A stretch of 64,000 bases of DNA from positions 26,474,596 to 26,538,595 of the forward strand of contig CP099844.1 of the NCBI GenBank assembly GCA_030062745.1, given 5' to 3'. This DNA comes from Capitulum mitella. Lineage: Eukaryota; Arthropoda; Thecostraca; Pollicipedomorpha; Pollicipedidae. Below are positions 35,960 to 48,800 of this stretch, piece by piece. Numbering within the stretch: the stretch's first letter is position 1; each line of letters opens with the position of its first letter. The position numbers and the translations under genes were made by a program. The notes beneath the pieces are model-generated. The model worked only from the letters and a program-made list of their open reading frames with translations. It had not been told where the DNA came from and did no database searches.

Positions 35960-38200
35960 TTCTGGGACGTGGCTAAACCCATGATCATACCTTTACCTAC
36001 CATACCTCCTATGACCAGGAAGTGGCACCATGAGAGATTCTTCGGAAGCGCATGAGGATATGTTTGTCATTATCTTTATCGGAACATGTAGTTATCTTCA
36101 GTTTAAATATCGGCAGGTACGGATCTAAGATATGGTAAAAGGTTTTGGTAAACATTCCTCAAGAAACTGACTGTTGGCTTTGTCATAAATCAGGAAAGAG
36201 AGACTAAGAATTCAAGATTTGAAAAGGGAGTCGGGCAGCAGATGTGAAAAAAAGCACCAACTCGGCAACGTGCAACGGTGGAAATTTACACCCTCTGGCC
36301 ATTTTCCGTTGTGGAAACATCCCTGAGCACTCGGAAGACACTAACTGATCGTTGGGGTCCACTTCGAGTAGGTACAATTCGCGGACTTCCCGAAAAACAG
36401 ATAATGTTTTTCTCCATTCAACGAAATTAGATGCATCGACATCAGATATTTGCAGATTATCCCCATTCATCCCACTTCACCAAGGGATTCCGGAAAGCAT
36501 GGCGTGTTTTCTGCTTACAGATGCGGTCCTTGAATGCCTCTGTAAGCAGAAAACTGAAGCAGAAAACTTTGTAAGCAAAAACCAAAGAAATCTGCCTTTG
36601 AGGAAGTTTTATGGGCTTCGATTTTTCTACGGGGAAAATTTCGTGGCGGAAAATTTCTTTGGTGGAAATTGTTACCATATTCTCACCTCTGGTGGACAGT
36701 CATAGCATCCGGCATCCCGATCACCACCCATGAATGTGATTATGTTTTCTGCAGCAAAATATGGGAGATAAACTCACTCCACCCCGGATCCAGATCCGGA
36801 TCCGATCCTGATCCAGATGTAACAGGTGATCATTCGCACCTTTCAAACAATTCACAGTTGTTACCGGGACCCTCCATGCAGCACCAGGGTAGACTGGCCT
36901 CGCCTTCGGTTCCGAGGGTGCTTCTGAAACGTGGAGATTTCCCAAATTATTTCTGTCGCTAGAAACAGGTTTAGATCCGGTCTTCTCTTCCATGGCTATT
37001 TCGGTATTGTTAGACTTACGCGAATATTGCTGCTGTACTGGGAATACTAAAGGGAGGTTAGCCGCGATATAATTTCAGACATAACCGCAGCAAATCAATC
37101 GGGTCAAATGATATCTAATAATAAAAAATACGACAGCCTGCACTAACGTTTCTGAGCGTTTCCTCCTGTCTTTTCAAAGAAGGCCTGATTCCGTTCAAAG
37201 CTCGCTGGCGCGATGGCTGGCAAAAGACGCAGAGCCGGCAGCGAAACAAGGTGCTTCTAATCACAACCCAGAGCACGGATTTCCACCGGCGGCCTCGGCG
37301 ACTGGCAATAATCACAATATCGGGGACCGTTGTCGCGTGTTATTCGTTTATGAATCCACCAGTAATGTGAGAATATTTGTCCAATGGTGTCACACTGCGC
37401 GCCAAATTGCCATTTGTGTGCGAATGATTCCGAAAAGATATCTCATACCCACGATTTGCGTCAATAAATCATTGACTTCCTACATACAGAACCAGTTGAA
37501 GCTTGTCTCGCTCATCGTGAAACTGGTACATCCGTATTCTAATTTCTCAGGCCGGGTTTCAAAGTCGCCGATTACCGCATGAAAAACTCGCTTGGAAATA
37601 AGTCACCACCTGAACATGCGAAATTTATCCCAGCTCTTCCGTTCGTCAACCAGGACGCAAACATTTAATAACAACGTGTGTCGAGTTCGTTCTGTTGTGT
37701 TGGTCTCGCAACTCGTAAAAGTCAATCGTTCTGTTCAAACTTCCAGGACAGAACTGATCTGTGTTATTTATGCTTTCGGGTTGACACACTCGGGCTATCC
37801 ACTTGAACGAAACGAGGCTAAGTAGCCCTGCATATGTAATTAATGGATAAATAGATAAAGGCAAAAACGGATGATCGAAACAAAACTAAGACAAAATATA
37901 GGTAGCAAACCGATAACAAATATATAAATAGAACACATAAAGGACTCATGGGTTCGTGGACTCAGGGGTCCATGAGTCCACTCATGGCACCTTGCCATTA
38001 CCAGAGGTACTTTTTAAGAGCCTGGAAAAACGCGCTGCCTGCACTTACATATTACCGCAAAGCTTCATGCTGCACGTGCTGACATGTGCGTAACATAAAG
38101 CTATCCGTTTCATCGCTTCCGATGCATGGGTAACGTCACCACGATCACATAAGTGCCGTGTGGGACTGACTTCTCACCCTCTGCAGGGATGTCCGAGATA
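35960..38200. other. Spacer of average composition, no supported gene
   Basis: No exon is supported. A GATCC-rich cluster at 36783-36818 (CCGGATCC/AGATCC/CGATCC) is a small degenerate repeat. A minus-strand frame near 36204-36470 looks vaguely protein-like but has no partner exon or recognisable motif. Confidence 0.4.
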
Positions 38201-38270
38201 TTTTGTTGGATATGCGTAACTTCTTGGGTTCACACACATATAACGAGAGGTTATCGCGCCACGGCCATAC

Positions 38271-38357
38271 CTGGATCAGCTGCTCGGCGCGGTGGGCAGC
38301 GTCACACCACGTCACAGAGCCGGGGTCACCGGAGCCGCCCACCGTCAGCGGACACCG
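38271..38357 (-). CDS. Candidate internal exon of an unrecognised gene
   Basis: On the minus strand a good donor, ATCCAG|GTATGG, ends 29 codons in the only open frame. They end GSVTWCDAAHRAEQLIQ. Third positions are almost all G or C, like the exons of the three identified genes, while the surroundings are less GC-rich. GAGCAG just upstream could be the acceptor, but the polypyrimidine tract is poor and the true start may lie further right. I do not recognise the protein and found no partner exon. Confidence 0.3.
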
Positions 38358-38447
38358 CTGCTCCCGACAGCCGCCGGCGGCGACGTGTCGCATGCGGGTG
38401 TGCGGCCACCAGTGCGGTCAGATGACGCGACCCTTTACAGCGCAATG

Positions 38448-39017
38448 TTAATCACGCGCTGTTATTTGGTCACTCGATAGGATCAGCGCGCCGCGGAGGT
38501 ACTTCCGGTCTGAGGAAGCCACGGTGTAGCTACGGCGTCGAAAAGAGGGCGTGGTGCATAGAACTACCATACATTGAAGCTGTTGACGGTAAATCAGGCT
38601 TGTGATGCAAAGCCAGGGAAAGCATGGGAGCGATATGAAGAATGCGATTACGGAGTCAGCCGTCATAGACTGACACGATACTTTGGTGCCGCTGAAGCGA
38701 AGAAGTATTGTGAAGGAGTTGCTCAATGATATCGACGATTGGCACGTTTTGCAAAACACGTTTTGTAAACATAGACAAGCTGCAGGATGACGACACCGGC
38801 ACAGAGTCAAGTTTCTCCAGTCCAAAGTTTTACTGAGACCTCCTGTGATAACGTATGACCCCAGAAATTTTGTGACTGTGGTCATCGGAACAAAGCTTAA
38901 TGTACATTGAGAAAAGAATGGAAACTCTTTGTTTACCATCTTCTCCAACGGGCAGATATTGACCGCAAAGCATGGGATTTCCAACTTATTATTTAACAAG
39001 GAAAGCCCATGAGACAT
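38448..39017 (-). other. Open frame of 189 codons, not recognised
   Basis: This is the longest frame in the 28-41 kb region, with composition near average. It shows no domain, Cys pattern or transposase motif that I recognise, and neither strand gives a clear family match. It may be chance or an old transposon remnant. Confidence 0.15.
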
Positions 39018-41199
39018 TGACGCAGAAAAAAAACTTGGTGCTGTGATGTGCCTGGGATAACTCCGTTATATATCAAGATCCATCATTGTCACTTGATAAC
39101 TCTTCCGTGACAGTAACGTCATGTACAACATCCTCTTCGCATCTGCGACTTGAATCGTGTAGACTGGCTGCCAGTTTTTCCGCACATTAAGATCGTGATC
39201 AACATCAAGCGAACCGTTCAGCAATGGAAAAAAAGTAAATGAAATGAACCTCGAACTAGTTGGCATCATCGACCAGCCTAATCACAAAAAGAAGCAGAAT
39301 CCATCACAGGCAGCTGCGGCAACGGTACCTTCCGACCGCTCCTGGACCTCCCTGGGTCTCGATATCAAATCCAAAATCGGCCCGACGAGCCCATCAATCA
39401 GCTGAACCGCCCCCGGAGTCGACGTTGGCGCCCTTGACGCCGTGTAATTAAGACGACACCCCTCCGACGGTCCCGGTTCAAAGCCGCCGCCGCGGCGCCA
39501 TCAGAGCCGCTGCGGTGACCCCTGTGCTCGGGGTCAGGGCGGGTGCCAGTGATCGGGGTACAGCCGGGACCTGCTGGGGATCGGGGACGATATAAAGGGC
39601 AGGCTCGAGCACCCAGCCAACTTTAACAAAGTTGAAGGAATGATCATATCCAGGTCGCCTTTAACAGAAGTTAGTGTGGCGAGTTGCGACATTTCAGCGG
39701 AGTGGGACGGTCTTGCCACACTGGGCCGTAAAATCAGCATGAAGTCGCGGGCGTGCCTGAAAAATGGACACAACTGCTGAGAGTCGTTAACCCGCCGCAT
39801 TGTACTGCCCACGCAACACCTTTAGTGCCAACATGCCAACAGAGCCTGCATTGTGTCGTGGTGGACGTTTCGGAACATGCATATTTCCGTACGCCGTACA
39901 ATTGCAAGCAGCCCTTGTGATTCTGAACAGAGAAGCGAAGAGCAAGAAACACATTGGCCTCACCACTGGCACGATCCAGCATTGCTCCTTATGCTCTCAG
40001 GGATGTCTCGAGCAAAGTATTTGCATGCGGACGACTTTGCATGCTGAAACTGCATCCGATTGGCCAACAGTCTCCACAAATGACGCATTATTAAGCGCAA
40101 GGCCTCTTCTGTGCAGCCATCAGCCAAACTAAGCATGCAGTGACTAAAATCGTAGTTAAAGGGCAATGTGGCAGTTTAGTGAAGAACGTGCTAACATGCA
40201 TACAGAAGACCGGACCGTTATAGCAAGCGGCTGGTGATTTTGGCAAACAGAAAATCAAAGATCACTCTGAAAATCGCCTCAGATGTTGCGTCGTCTTTTT
40301 GCAGTGAAGTTATTGGATAAAACGTCATTAGTAGGCACGAGTCCTGTTCGGGAAATTGGCAGGACCTCACGCATGTGGTGGAGAGACCAATCATATGTTG
40401 CAGGGATCATATGTACTTCGTGCAATGTGTCCGAAAGCATGGTGAGCTGCAAGTAATGAATGCAGATACAATTAGTCCTTAATGTCAACCTATGGGAGAC
40501 GCTCAAACGTTCAACCAAAGTACGTTTGAGATGTAGTATGCATAGATTTTACATGCGCCGCTTACAGAAGAAGCCCTGGAGATACGATGCCTTTGGAAAG
40601 TACGGGAAACAAACTAAATCTAGTCCAGCGGAAGAGAACAAGGTCATATTTGGCTATTGGAATAGTTGGTTCATAACATCGGTTCATCGCCAGGCGTCTT
40701 TCGGCGCTCCAGCATACCAGACAGGCTGCCGAGGACACTTCTCCACTCTCCTGGTGTCGTTTGCCGCTGATGACTGGCGAACATGAACGGGAACGCCCCC
40801 AGAGCAAGGACGCCTGCATGTGAAACCGACTGATAACTATCGGACGGAACACATTTTCCGCATTAGAACGACCATTACCTTGTCTTTTTCACAACATCCT
40901 TCTCCATGGCCATAGTAGGCCATAGGGCAGATAGAACGTTGGCTACACGAAGCCAAGAGAACTAAACTGAGGCCTACGGCGTTGCACGAAAATGGACTGT
41001 CTCAAAATGGGCCTGCTGGTACAAGCTTCTAAACCATTTCTACGCCCAGCTCTGAGTCTGTTGACTGTCAGGGCCGTCTTACGTCCATCCATTGGAAGAA
41101 GGCTACCGACGCCTAGTCCTGATAAAAAAATACATTAGTAAGAACAGCCGACGCACCACAATCCTTTTCTGGCGTTTCGCTAAAACGCGTTGCCTGTAT
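39018..41199. other. Spacer, no supported gene
   Basis: Composition is near average. Several short frames occur on both strands, but none has coding-like codon use or splice context. The TATA-like site at 39591 is the only regulatory motif I would point to. Confidence 0.4.
39591..39597 (+). promoter_or_regulatory. TATA-box-like TATAAAG
   Basis: The hexamer GATATAAAGG sits between GC-rich flanks (GGGGATCGGGGACGA upstream, GGCAGGCTCGAGCACC downstream), as in a TATA promoter. No coding exon is visible downstream on the plus strand, so a transcript is not demonstrated. Confidence 0.25.
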
Positions 41200-42320
41200 T
41201 TCTGACCACGCACGTTCATCTGGCTGGCCAGCCGTACGTCCCGTCCGCAGACAGCACCGGGGTTTACCCGTTCACGTTTCCCCCTCCGACGATCGGCGTC
41301 ACGTCGCCCGGGCGGCGGCGGCGGCGGCGGCGGCGGCCCGCAGCCAGCGCCACCTGTGCAGCCGCCGCCCGGCCGTCCGCCGCCGGCTGCGCCAGTCTTG
41401 CCCTGCCGCGCAGGGGCAGCAGTACGGTGGGCCACGCCGCCGCTGCGAGTGCAGTCCGCCGCCGCGACAGACGTGATCGGTGACCTGCGGTGACCCGGCG
41501 CCGCCGGCGGCGATGCGCGGCGCGCGCGGCCGCTGTCTCCCCTGAGCAGACCGGACGGCGCCACCATGATGAAGTGGAAGCACCAGAAGAACGACTTCAG
41601 CGGAGAGTGAGTGTCGGCCCGCCGTGGCGCGCGGCAGAGCGGCGGTGCGGCTGTGTCGGCCGCGCTGGAGGCGGCGGCTGGTGTGTCGGTGGCGCAACAG
41701 GTCAGCCGGCAGGGTGCCTCTCCGCTCCTGTTGCGGCTCTTGTCGGACGCGAGGCGTGCCGACCGCCGGGCGGGGCCAGAGGGACAGTCCTGGCGCCGGG
41801 GCTGCCACCATGTGGCACAGCTCGGCGAGGGGGAGGGGCTGAGCAAGGACGTCCGAGCTGGCTTCTGCTTTGCGCGGTCGGAGACCGCGGGAAAACGAAT
41901 CGAAATCTGATCGCCGCCTGCCCTTACTCGGGGACGGTCACGCTCCCAGTCCTCTGCGCTGCCTTACACAGGAGACCCCGATCTACGGCGCCCCGCTGAC
42001 GCCGTCGGTCTCCGTTTGGCGCGGGCTGAGCCGGGACAGCGTTTTCAAGGCTGCGGCGGCCGCCCGGAGGCCGGCGCAGCCCTATCGCCGACCGAATCGT
42101 CGCCGGCCGGAGCAGACGAGCCGCACGCCTGACCGGACCCGGCCTTACCCGGACCCGCCTGTCGCGGCCGGCCGTACTCGGCACGGACCGGTTCCGCCGC
42201 GTTCAGTCGCTCGGCGCCTCGTCCGGGAAACTGGACGGCGGCCTGGCGACGACACGAGGCATTCGGCAAAGCCAAGAACTGGACGGCGTGTTGATTTGCG
42301 GTATTAATCGGATCTTAGCG
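41200..42320. promoter_or_regulatory. CpG-rich promoter-like island
   Basis: Composition rises abruptly to very high GC with frequent CpG. It contains a (CGG) run at about 41308-41337 and surrounds the candidate first exon at 41566. This is the pattern expected of a CpG-rich promoter. The many overlapping open frames on both strands result from low stop-codon frequency. Confidence 0.45.
41566..41606 (+). CDS. Candidate first coding exon of an unrecognised gene
   Basis: An optimal initiation context (GCGCCACCATGATG) opens a short exon encoding MMKWKHQKNDFSG plus two bases of the next codon, ending at a near-perfect donor GGAGA|GTGAGTG. The peptide is Lys-rich and polar, unlike the Arg/Ala/Gly/Pro-rich chance translations around it. 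The next exon, which must start in matching phase, could not be found in the following 22 kb, so a long first intron running past the window is likely. I do not recognise the protein. Confidence 0.45.
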
Positions 42321-43179
42321 CTTTGCCGGCAGAGTTTTTAGATGTGCTTCATTGTCGTTGGCTTTGTGGTATTCGATAGAATCCAACGTTCAGCAGAGCA
42401 GTCCTCAAACAGTTTTTCAGCAATAAAAGCCCTCTTAATGCCCTAAATGCTCCTCTTCTCGTGCAGCTTTACGACGCAAATCAAACTGGTTTGAGTCACA
42501 CGTTTTTGTTGGCGGGGATGCAAGAGAGAGGACGGAAAGGTGGCTTAGGAAACCGATACAAATTTCCGGTCCATGGAGCCAGTCAGCATGTCAATGTTAG
42601 TATATTGTACAGGCCAGTATCAGTATTGTTGGCCGCATGTCAAGCGGAAACTCAGCGAGGTGTCTTTGAGCAAATGCTGATAGGAAGGTAAATTTTAGTG
42701 CGGATGTGAATGTCTTACCCATTAACCCGGCACCGCTTGGGGTGTATATAGGGCACCCCCTCGGTTTTTTGTGAGTAATTTCTGAACCCTTAGAGCCAGC
42801 ACAACCAAACTTTCAGTACCTATTCATCAATCTGTTTTACGTATTTTCACATCAAAATCATTTCCATGCTAGGCCAGGACATGGAGATATAACGTCATAA
42901 ACGAACCCGTGCATCCATGTTCTCGCCTTCTTCGGGCGGTGGCGCGAACATGCTTCTTTTTTGTAATATTCGGGAATATAATGTATGGATTATTTGGATT
43001 TACATAGGCTTCGGTCCCTAAAAGGGTAGACAACCATGTCACGCCAACATTAAAGGTCATTCTAGGTCCAATGCATGATGACAATTGGACTGTTGCATTG
43101 TGGGTGATAAAAGTGGTTTCTGCTAACCTTCCCCATCGTTCAAGCCAGACAAACAACTCCATATGCGCCTCTAAGCAAA

Positions 43180-43660
43180 GCTCACCAAATGCAGCATGAG
43201 GTCATACCAGGTCATATCATATAGGTAGATGTCAAAACGAAATGAAATGCAACATTACCCTTAGAAGATCGTTCAGCAGCAGGAGAGAACAGTTATTGCT
43301 CCTAGTTAGAAATAGAAAAATGATTGTCTGTCCTGACCTGGCTTGGCCTTGACCAGGCAAAGAGCAGACAGAAGAGATTTAATTACCACGTGATGTCATT
43401 TCATTTTCATACTTGACGCAGTTAAAAATCCCAGAGAATAATCATTGCTCTTTGGCAGGAAGAGTAATGCAACCTTATCTGACCTGATCTAAACTGACCT
43501 TGACTGAATGGAAAGCAGGCAATACAAAAATGACCATCGGCAGGTTTCAGTTCAGTCTTTTTTGTGACCCGAATCAAAACGGCTGCAAATATCGATCTTT
43601 GGCTTGTAAAGTAAGACCAGTGTTTCGAATGACCTAGGCTGGCCTTGACCCCACATTTCC
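43180..43660. repeat. Degenerate ~148-bp tandem repeat
   Basis: Three diverged units are recognised by recurring CTGACCTGG...GGCCTTGACC at about 43333, 43480 and 43629, with intervening GAGA(G)AA...ATTGCTC...GAA segments also shared. One unit contains TGACCTTGA (43495-43503), an exact nuclear-receptor extended half-site on the opposite strand. Confidence 0.5.
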
Positions 43661-46396
43661 TACATTTTTGCATGCTTTTGATGCAGAAGATCGCGAACGT
43701 TCGTTAAAGACACAGTTGAAGGCTCTAAAACCAGTATTGCCGATGATATATATGAACCGGCGTCATTTTTTTCCGACGTCGTGTTATGCGTTCCATGCGA
43801 CCTGTGACGTCATTACTTACATAGTATTTTCTGAATTGCAAGACTCGAGGCTATCTTTTGGTGGTAGATCCGTTGAGATCCAACGGTTAGATCCTGAGAT
43901 AATTAGGGGTGCCCTTTTTCACACACCTCCAAGCGGTCGTGGGCACAAAGCACGTCACGCGGTGTCGGGTTTAATCAGGGAATACTGCTTATCGGTGATC
44001 ATTACGGTTCCCTTTCATCACCTTGCGTCAGAATGCAACAAACTGTTCGAATGCAGTCCTAACCGGCTTTTGCCACAGACAAAAGTGGACCGTCTGTTGG
44101 CGTTTCGTAACTAAGTTGTCAACTTGAAATAGTCTTGTTATAGGTTCCCATTTAACAAAAAGCTGCATTTTCTCCATGAACAAATGTTTGTCCGTGCAGC
44201 GTTTCCAAGTCCGTGAATCTCCTTGCTCCGAGCCTTTTTGGCAGCCCGCGCGTGCTTTTGTGGCTGAGCACACCGGGACATCAGCCGTAGGCGCCGACAC
44301 AGAGCGTTCCGCCGTAGATCCACTCAGAGTTCCGCCTGCGCCTCTGCCGCGGCGCAGGCGCACGATCGCACCCGCTCACTGCACGTCTGTGCAGCACACA
44401 CCGTCCGCACAGCGGTGACCGTCCGGCCAATCGGCCGCGCTCTGCGTGGGCTGCGGTCATAAATCGGGTGACGGCCGGGCGAGACGAGGGGACCGGGCGA
44501 GGCACCCGGGCCTGCACCCACGGCCGCCGGAGACACGGTGGCCTGGCGCCGCCGGCGGGCCGTGTCGGCCCCCTCGCTGCCCACCTCCCCTCCCGTCCTC
44601 CCCTCCCGTGCACCTGTGCCAATCATGGACGGGTGTGGCGCAGCAAGTGCGATTACCACCAGGGGCTCTGACCTTGGACTTGAAAAGCGCCTCGCCTTAG
44701 CTCGCCTGGAAACGAAGCGATTTTCAGGTGGTCCTGGCGGCGCGTTATGTAAAAGGTGCGTGTGCGCACGTGTTGCACGTGTGGCTACGCCCGTGCTGGG
44801 CCCGCCTGCGGTGCGGATGGCTCATGGTTTCCGGAAAATGTTACGGCGTTTGATGAGCCGTGGAATTCAACCCCGGTATGACGCTGCGAAGTTCGTGCTG
44901 TTCTGGCCTGGCATCGACAGGCAGTGCTGATTCACGTGCAGTCACGGAAGCCTCTCTGCATTGAGTGCGTTGCGAAAGTATTCGTTTGTTACAGTCAAAG
45001 CCTGCTGAGGCATCTGGCGAAACAAAATCTTCATATCCGAAGGGAACGAGGGTTTCTGTTACCCCTCAGAACACGTGGAGTAGCTGCTTTCGAGAAATAT
45101 TGCCGAGGCAGCTCGTTCAGATGACAACGGAACTGTTTACATCTTCACCGCGGATTCCCGAGTGGAGGCGCTCCGATCGCAGATCTCTTAAGCCAACTTC
45201 TTTTTGCGGACGATCTGGAAATCGCGCCTCTTAGTTTTAGCGTGCCGTTCGTCCGGTTGCAGCGATGTGTGGACGATGCCTTCTGATCGGCTCGGCTCGT
45301 CGCCACAGCCAGCCCGGTTCTCCTCTCAGCCCGGCAGACGTCCGCCGTGGCTGCGGCCGTAGATAGCCCGGGCTGAGGAAGGGCTGATGAACGAGGGTCA
45401 GCGGCTTTAAATAGCCGAGACAGTCAGTTTAAATCCGAATGAAAAATCGCCCGAGATCACTGCACGTGGGAGACGGATATATCAAAACCTATTAAAACCT
45501 CTCCCGACGGTGACAGGGCGACAATGTAACCTTGTTCCAGACAGCTGCAGCCTGACGGCCTTTAACTGGGGCTCGCTGTTGCGACACGCGCCGGGCGCGT
45601 CAACAGCGGCGGTGACCGATCGGCTTCGCTTGTTGTGAACGCGTCAGCGGCCGGCGGCGCCGCCGCTGCAGCCGTGTTGACGCCGGCCGGCACTGTCCGG
45701 CTGTTGTTGTTGGCACGCGGCGCGGCGCGGGCGCTGAGGCGGCGCGTGCGGTCCGGGCGGCGCGCCGCGCGGCCGTCGCCCCCGGCTCGCGGCGCGGCCG
45801 CGCGCCGCCAGCTGAGCGGAACCGCCGGCCTCGGTCGTGACCAGGGCGGTCTGATCGTGCCGCGCTGCGCCGCGCCCGCCGGCGCCGCCGCCGCCGCCAC
45901 AGATGGCCGGCCACCGGGGTCGGGACGCCGCCGGCGACAGGGTGTCGAGAGGTCGCGGCTTCAGTTAGGCCTTGACGTGTTTCACTCGTGGCAGCGGACG
46001 AAAAGATTGCTGATGAATGAGACGTCAGTTGACGAAATGGAGATGCGCTGACGCACGCGTACTAAATTTCTAACGACTTTGCACGATTCGAGTATGGGCT
46101 GACCGAGCCTTGTCGCTGACTTCCGACACATTCCAATAGTCCAAAACAAGACCAGAACACATCGCTACCTGATGACACTGGCACCGGCATGTACCGTCGA
46201 TCCTGAGGCTGTCGGCGGAGTCGCGCCACCCTGCCTCGCTGCTGTTGTCAGTCCGACGTCAGGTGGCTGCCGTGCGATGACGGACGACGTCCTGGCGGTC
46301 GGTACGACCGGCCCGACGACGGCCGCCTCTCACGCTCACTCAGGCAGCTGGCCGGGCGGCGCGCCGGGCCTAACGCCCGGAGCACGGCCGGGAGTC

Positions 46397-46765
46397 ACGG
46401 ACGAGCACAGTTCGGAACACAGACAGGAACAACAGCCGACCGGGAACCACGACCCGGAACTGAGGCCGGGAACCACAGTCGAGTTACGGACTAGTCACGA
46501 ACGACTCACGGACGAATCACGGACGAGCACGGCTCGAAACTCAGGCAGGAACCACAGCCGACCGGAAACCATGGCCTGGAACAGAGGTCCAGAACCACAG
46601 TCGAGTCACGGACTAGTCTCGAACGACTCATAGACCACTCGTGGACGAGGTACGGACGATTCACATACGAGCACAGTCCGAACACAAACAGGATCCACAG
46701 CAAACCGGGATCCAGGGCCGAGAACTAAGGTCCAGAACCACGACAAGGCCGAGAGCAGGCCAGAA
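46397..46765. repeat. Three-unit ~120-145 bp tandem repeat
   Basis: ACGAGCAC recurs at 46401, 46523 and 46667. Each is followed by similar wording (AACAACAGCCGACCGGGAAC; GAGGTCCAGAACCAC; GTCGAGTCACGGACTAGTC). Copies are clearly diverged. Confidence 0.75.
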
Positions 46766-48800
46766 CACCACGACCAGTAACCACGACCAAGCCACGGTCA
46801 GGACTCGAAACCACAGCTAGGCACATGCAGAGGGTGGGTCAGAAGAGCGCGGACCGGAGCCACGACCGAGCCGCAGCGGACACAGGCCTCAGCACTGACA
46901 GGCGCCAGCCCGTTGCACGTGACCGACAGGGCTCCGTGCCTCCGGGCATGCTCTATCTGTATCCCTCTCTCCTCGAGCGGCCCGTGCCGCGGCGGACGGC
47001 GGACAGCAGACGCGGCGCGGCGCGACGCCGTCCGCAGGACAGATGGCCGTGTGACGTCACAGAGGACGCGCGGCCGCCACCGGCCGGCGGGCAGGTGGCG
47101 GCGCGGCAAGGTGCCGGTCCTGCCGCGGTCTGGGAGCCGGGCCGGGGCCGCCGGCGCCGACTCGGCCCGGCGGCGCCCGGCCGCGGCGGTTTCCGCGCAG
47201 GCCGCGGTCACTGGCCGGCTCCGCTGCGCAGCGTCTGCGGCGGCGGCGGGACCACTGCTAATCACGTAACGATGCTGGTTGGACTGTAGCGTCGGCCAGG
47301 TCCGGCCTGCGCCAGGCTCGGGAAACTCGTCCGGGCTCCGGCGCGGCTCCGGCGGCGGCTGCTGGAGCGTTCTTCGCGCCGCGGAGCTCCCGAGGTAGCG
47401 GCGCGCGCAGTGCCGCCACCCGGCCGGCACGGCGCACAGACGGAACGCTTTGTAATTGTCCAGCCATTCGGAAAATCGCCGGCCGGGAAGACGCATTTGG
47501 CGTCCTGCCGGGTGACGCCGCGAATTCCATTGAGCGGCGGCCGGCGCTAAGTGAGTCAGGCTGCGTCGGGATTGCTTAAGTGTGTCTGGAAGTGGTGGAG
47601 CGTGACATGGCGTCACTTGCAGAGATTGGTTGTTTTTTTAAGGCAGCATGCGCGGCTAATGAGTTTGGGTTTTTACGTTACGGATATCGTACTGTTACGC
47701 TCATGGCAAAAACCGGTCTATCTGACAATTCATTTATAGTCTCAGGCGTGGCGTGCTATTTAACGCCTATTAGTTGCAAATTTCCTGGAATGATCATCTC
47801 ATGCCAGGAAACCATCCCATCAAACGAAACGCAACCATCTCTTCCGTGTTACAAAAGGCCCTAAAAGGATGTCGTTTGCGGCGAGAAATGCATCCCTCAC
47901 GCGCGGCGCTATCACTGCAGTCTCCCAACATTGCATCACGTGTTCGGCTCTGCCGGTGTGAAACCGCTGCCGGCGGCCGGTGCAGGCCGGCCTTATCTCG
48001 CTCCGTGCCCCGGCCGTGATTGGCCCCTGCTGGGTCTGGACCGGCGCCGGTCGGCGGTCCGCCGGCGGCTCTCTCCCAGCCTGAGACGGCGGCCGGCTGA
48101 CGGCCGGTCTCCGGCCGGGCCGTCAGCCGGGACCCGTCGGGCGAGGGTGCGCTGTGGGCCCTCACCCGGTCAGGCCGACGGCTCCGGCCGTCTCGCCGCG
48201 TCCTCTGTCCGCTGAGACGGGCCGTCAGCTGCGTGTGGTCTTCGCTCTGTCCCCCGCCGCCTCCGCCCTCTGTCCAGTCATACGGCGGACAGCACGAGGC
48301 GGAGAAAGAGAGAAAGGGGTTGAGCAAGGATTTGCGGAAATGAACCACTGGTGAGGAACTTTTCGATCACTTCACGCATGTCATTCTGTTTCTAAAAGGG
48401 GAGATTTGAGAAGAGGATTGTCTGGCCGGTTTTAACAATTATTCATCACGATTGTTTTGTGCCCCATGCATGCAGACTTGTTTCGTTCGTCGTTTTCTTT
48501 TACAACTTAAAGATTATGTCTAGCACAAACACATCTGTCCATCGCCAACGCAAGGAAGGCATCACATATTCACCCTAAAGATTTCAACTTGGAGCAATCC
48601 CAGAAAAAAATGTTGCGTCTATGGTTTACCTGTGGCTTAAATGCCTGTTTAAATGCTACTCGTATGCATCTTTAACTGTTTGCGGTTTCGCTCCCCATTG
48701 CCAAACGCCTGCATTTCACGCTGCACGGTTCTGCGCTGTTAGAGGATTACTCCGTTCCCATTCACTCTGAGCACGTTGCTCCGTGCCTTAGATCTCGCTG

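Larger units (their letters stand above)
42321..48800. other. Long region without supported genes (downstream of candidate exon)
   Basis: Average composition to about 44.1 kb, then GC-rich to 48.3 kb. No exon with good splice signals and a recognisable product was found. It contains the ~148-bp repeat near 43.4 kb, a pair of CACGTG E-boxes 9 bp apart (44767 and 44776) and the repeat at 46.4 kb. It may be intron of the gene starting at 41566. Confidence 0.4.

Noticed and set aside
42468-42491. Possible second exon for the gene starting at 41566 (phase-matched FTTQIKLV)
   Set aside because: The acceptor tract is good and the phase fits, but a stop follows after eight codons and the alternative donor GTTTGA is weak.
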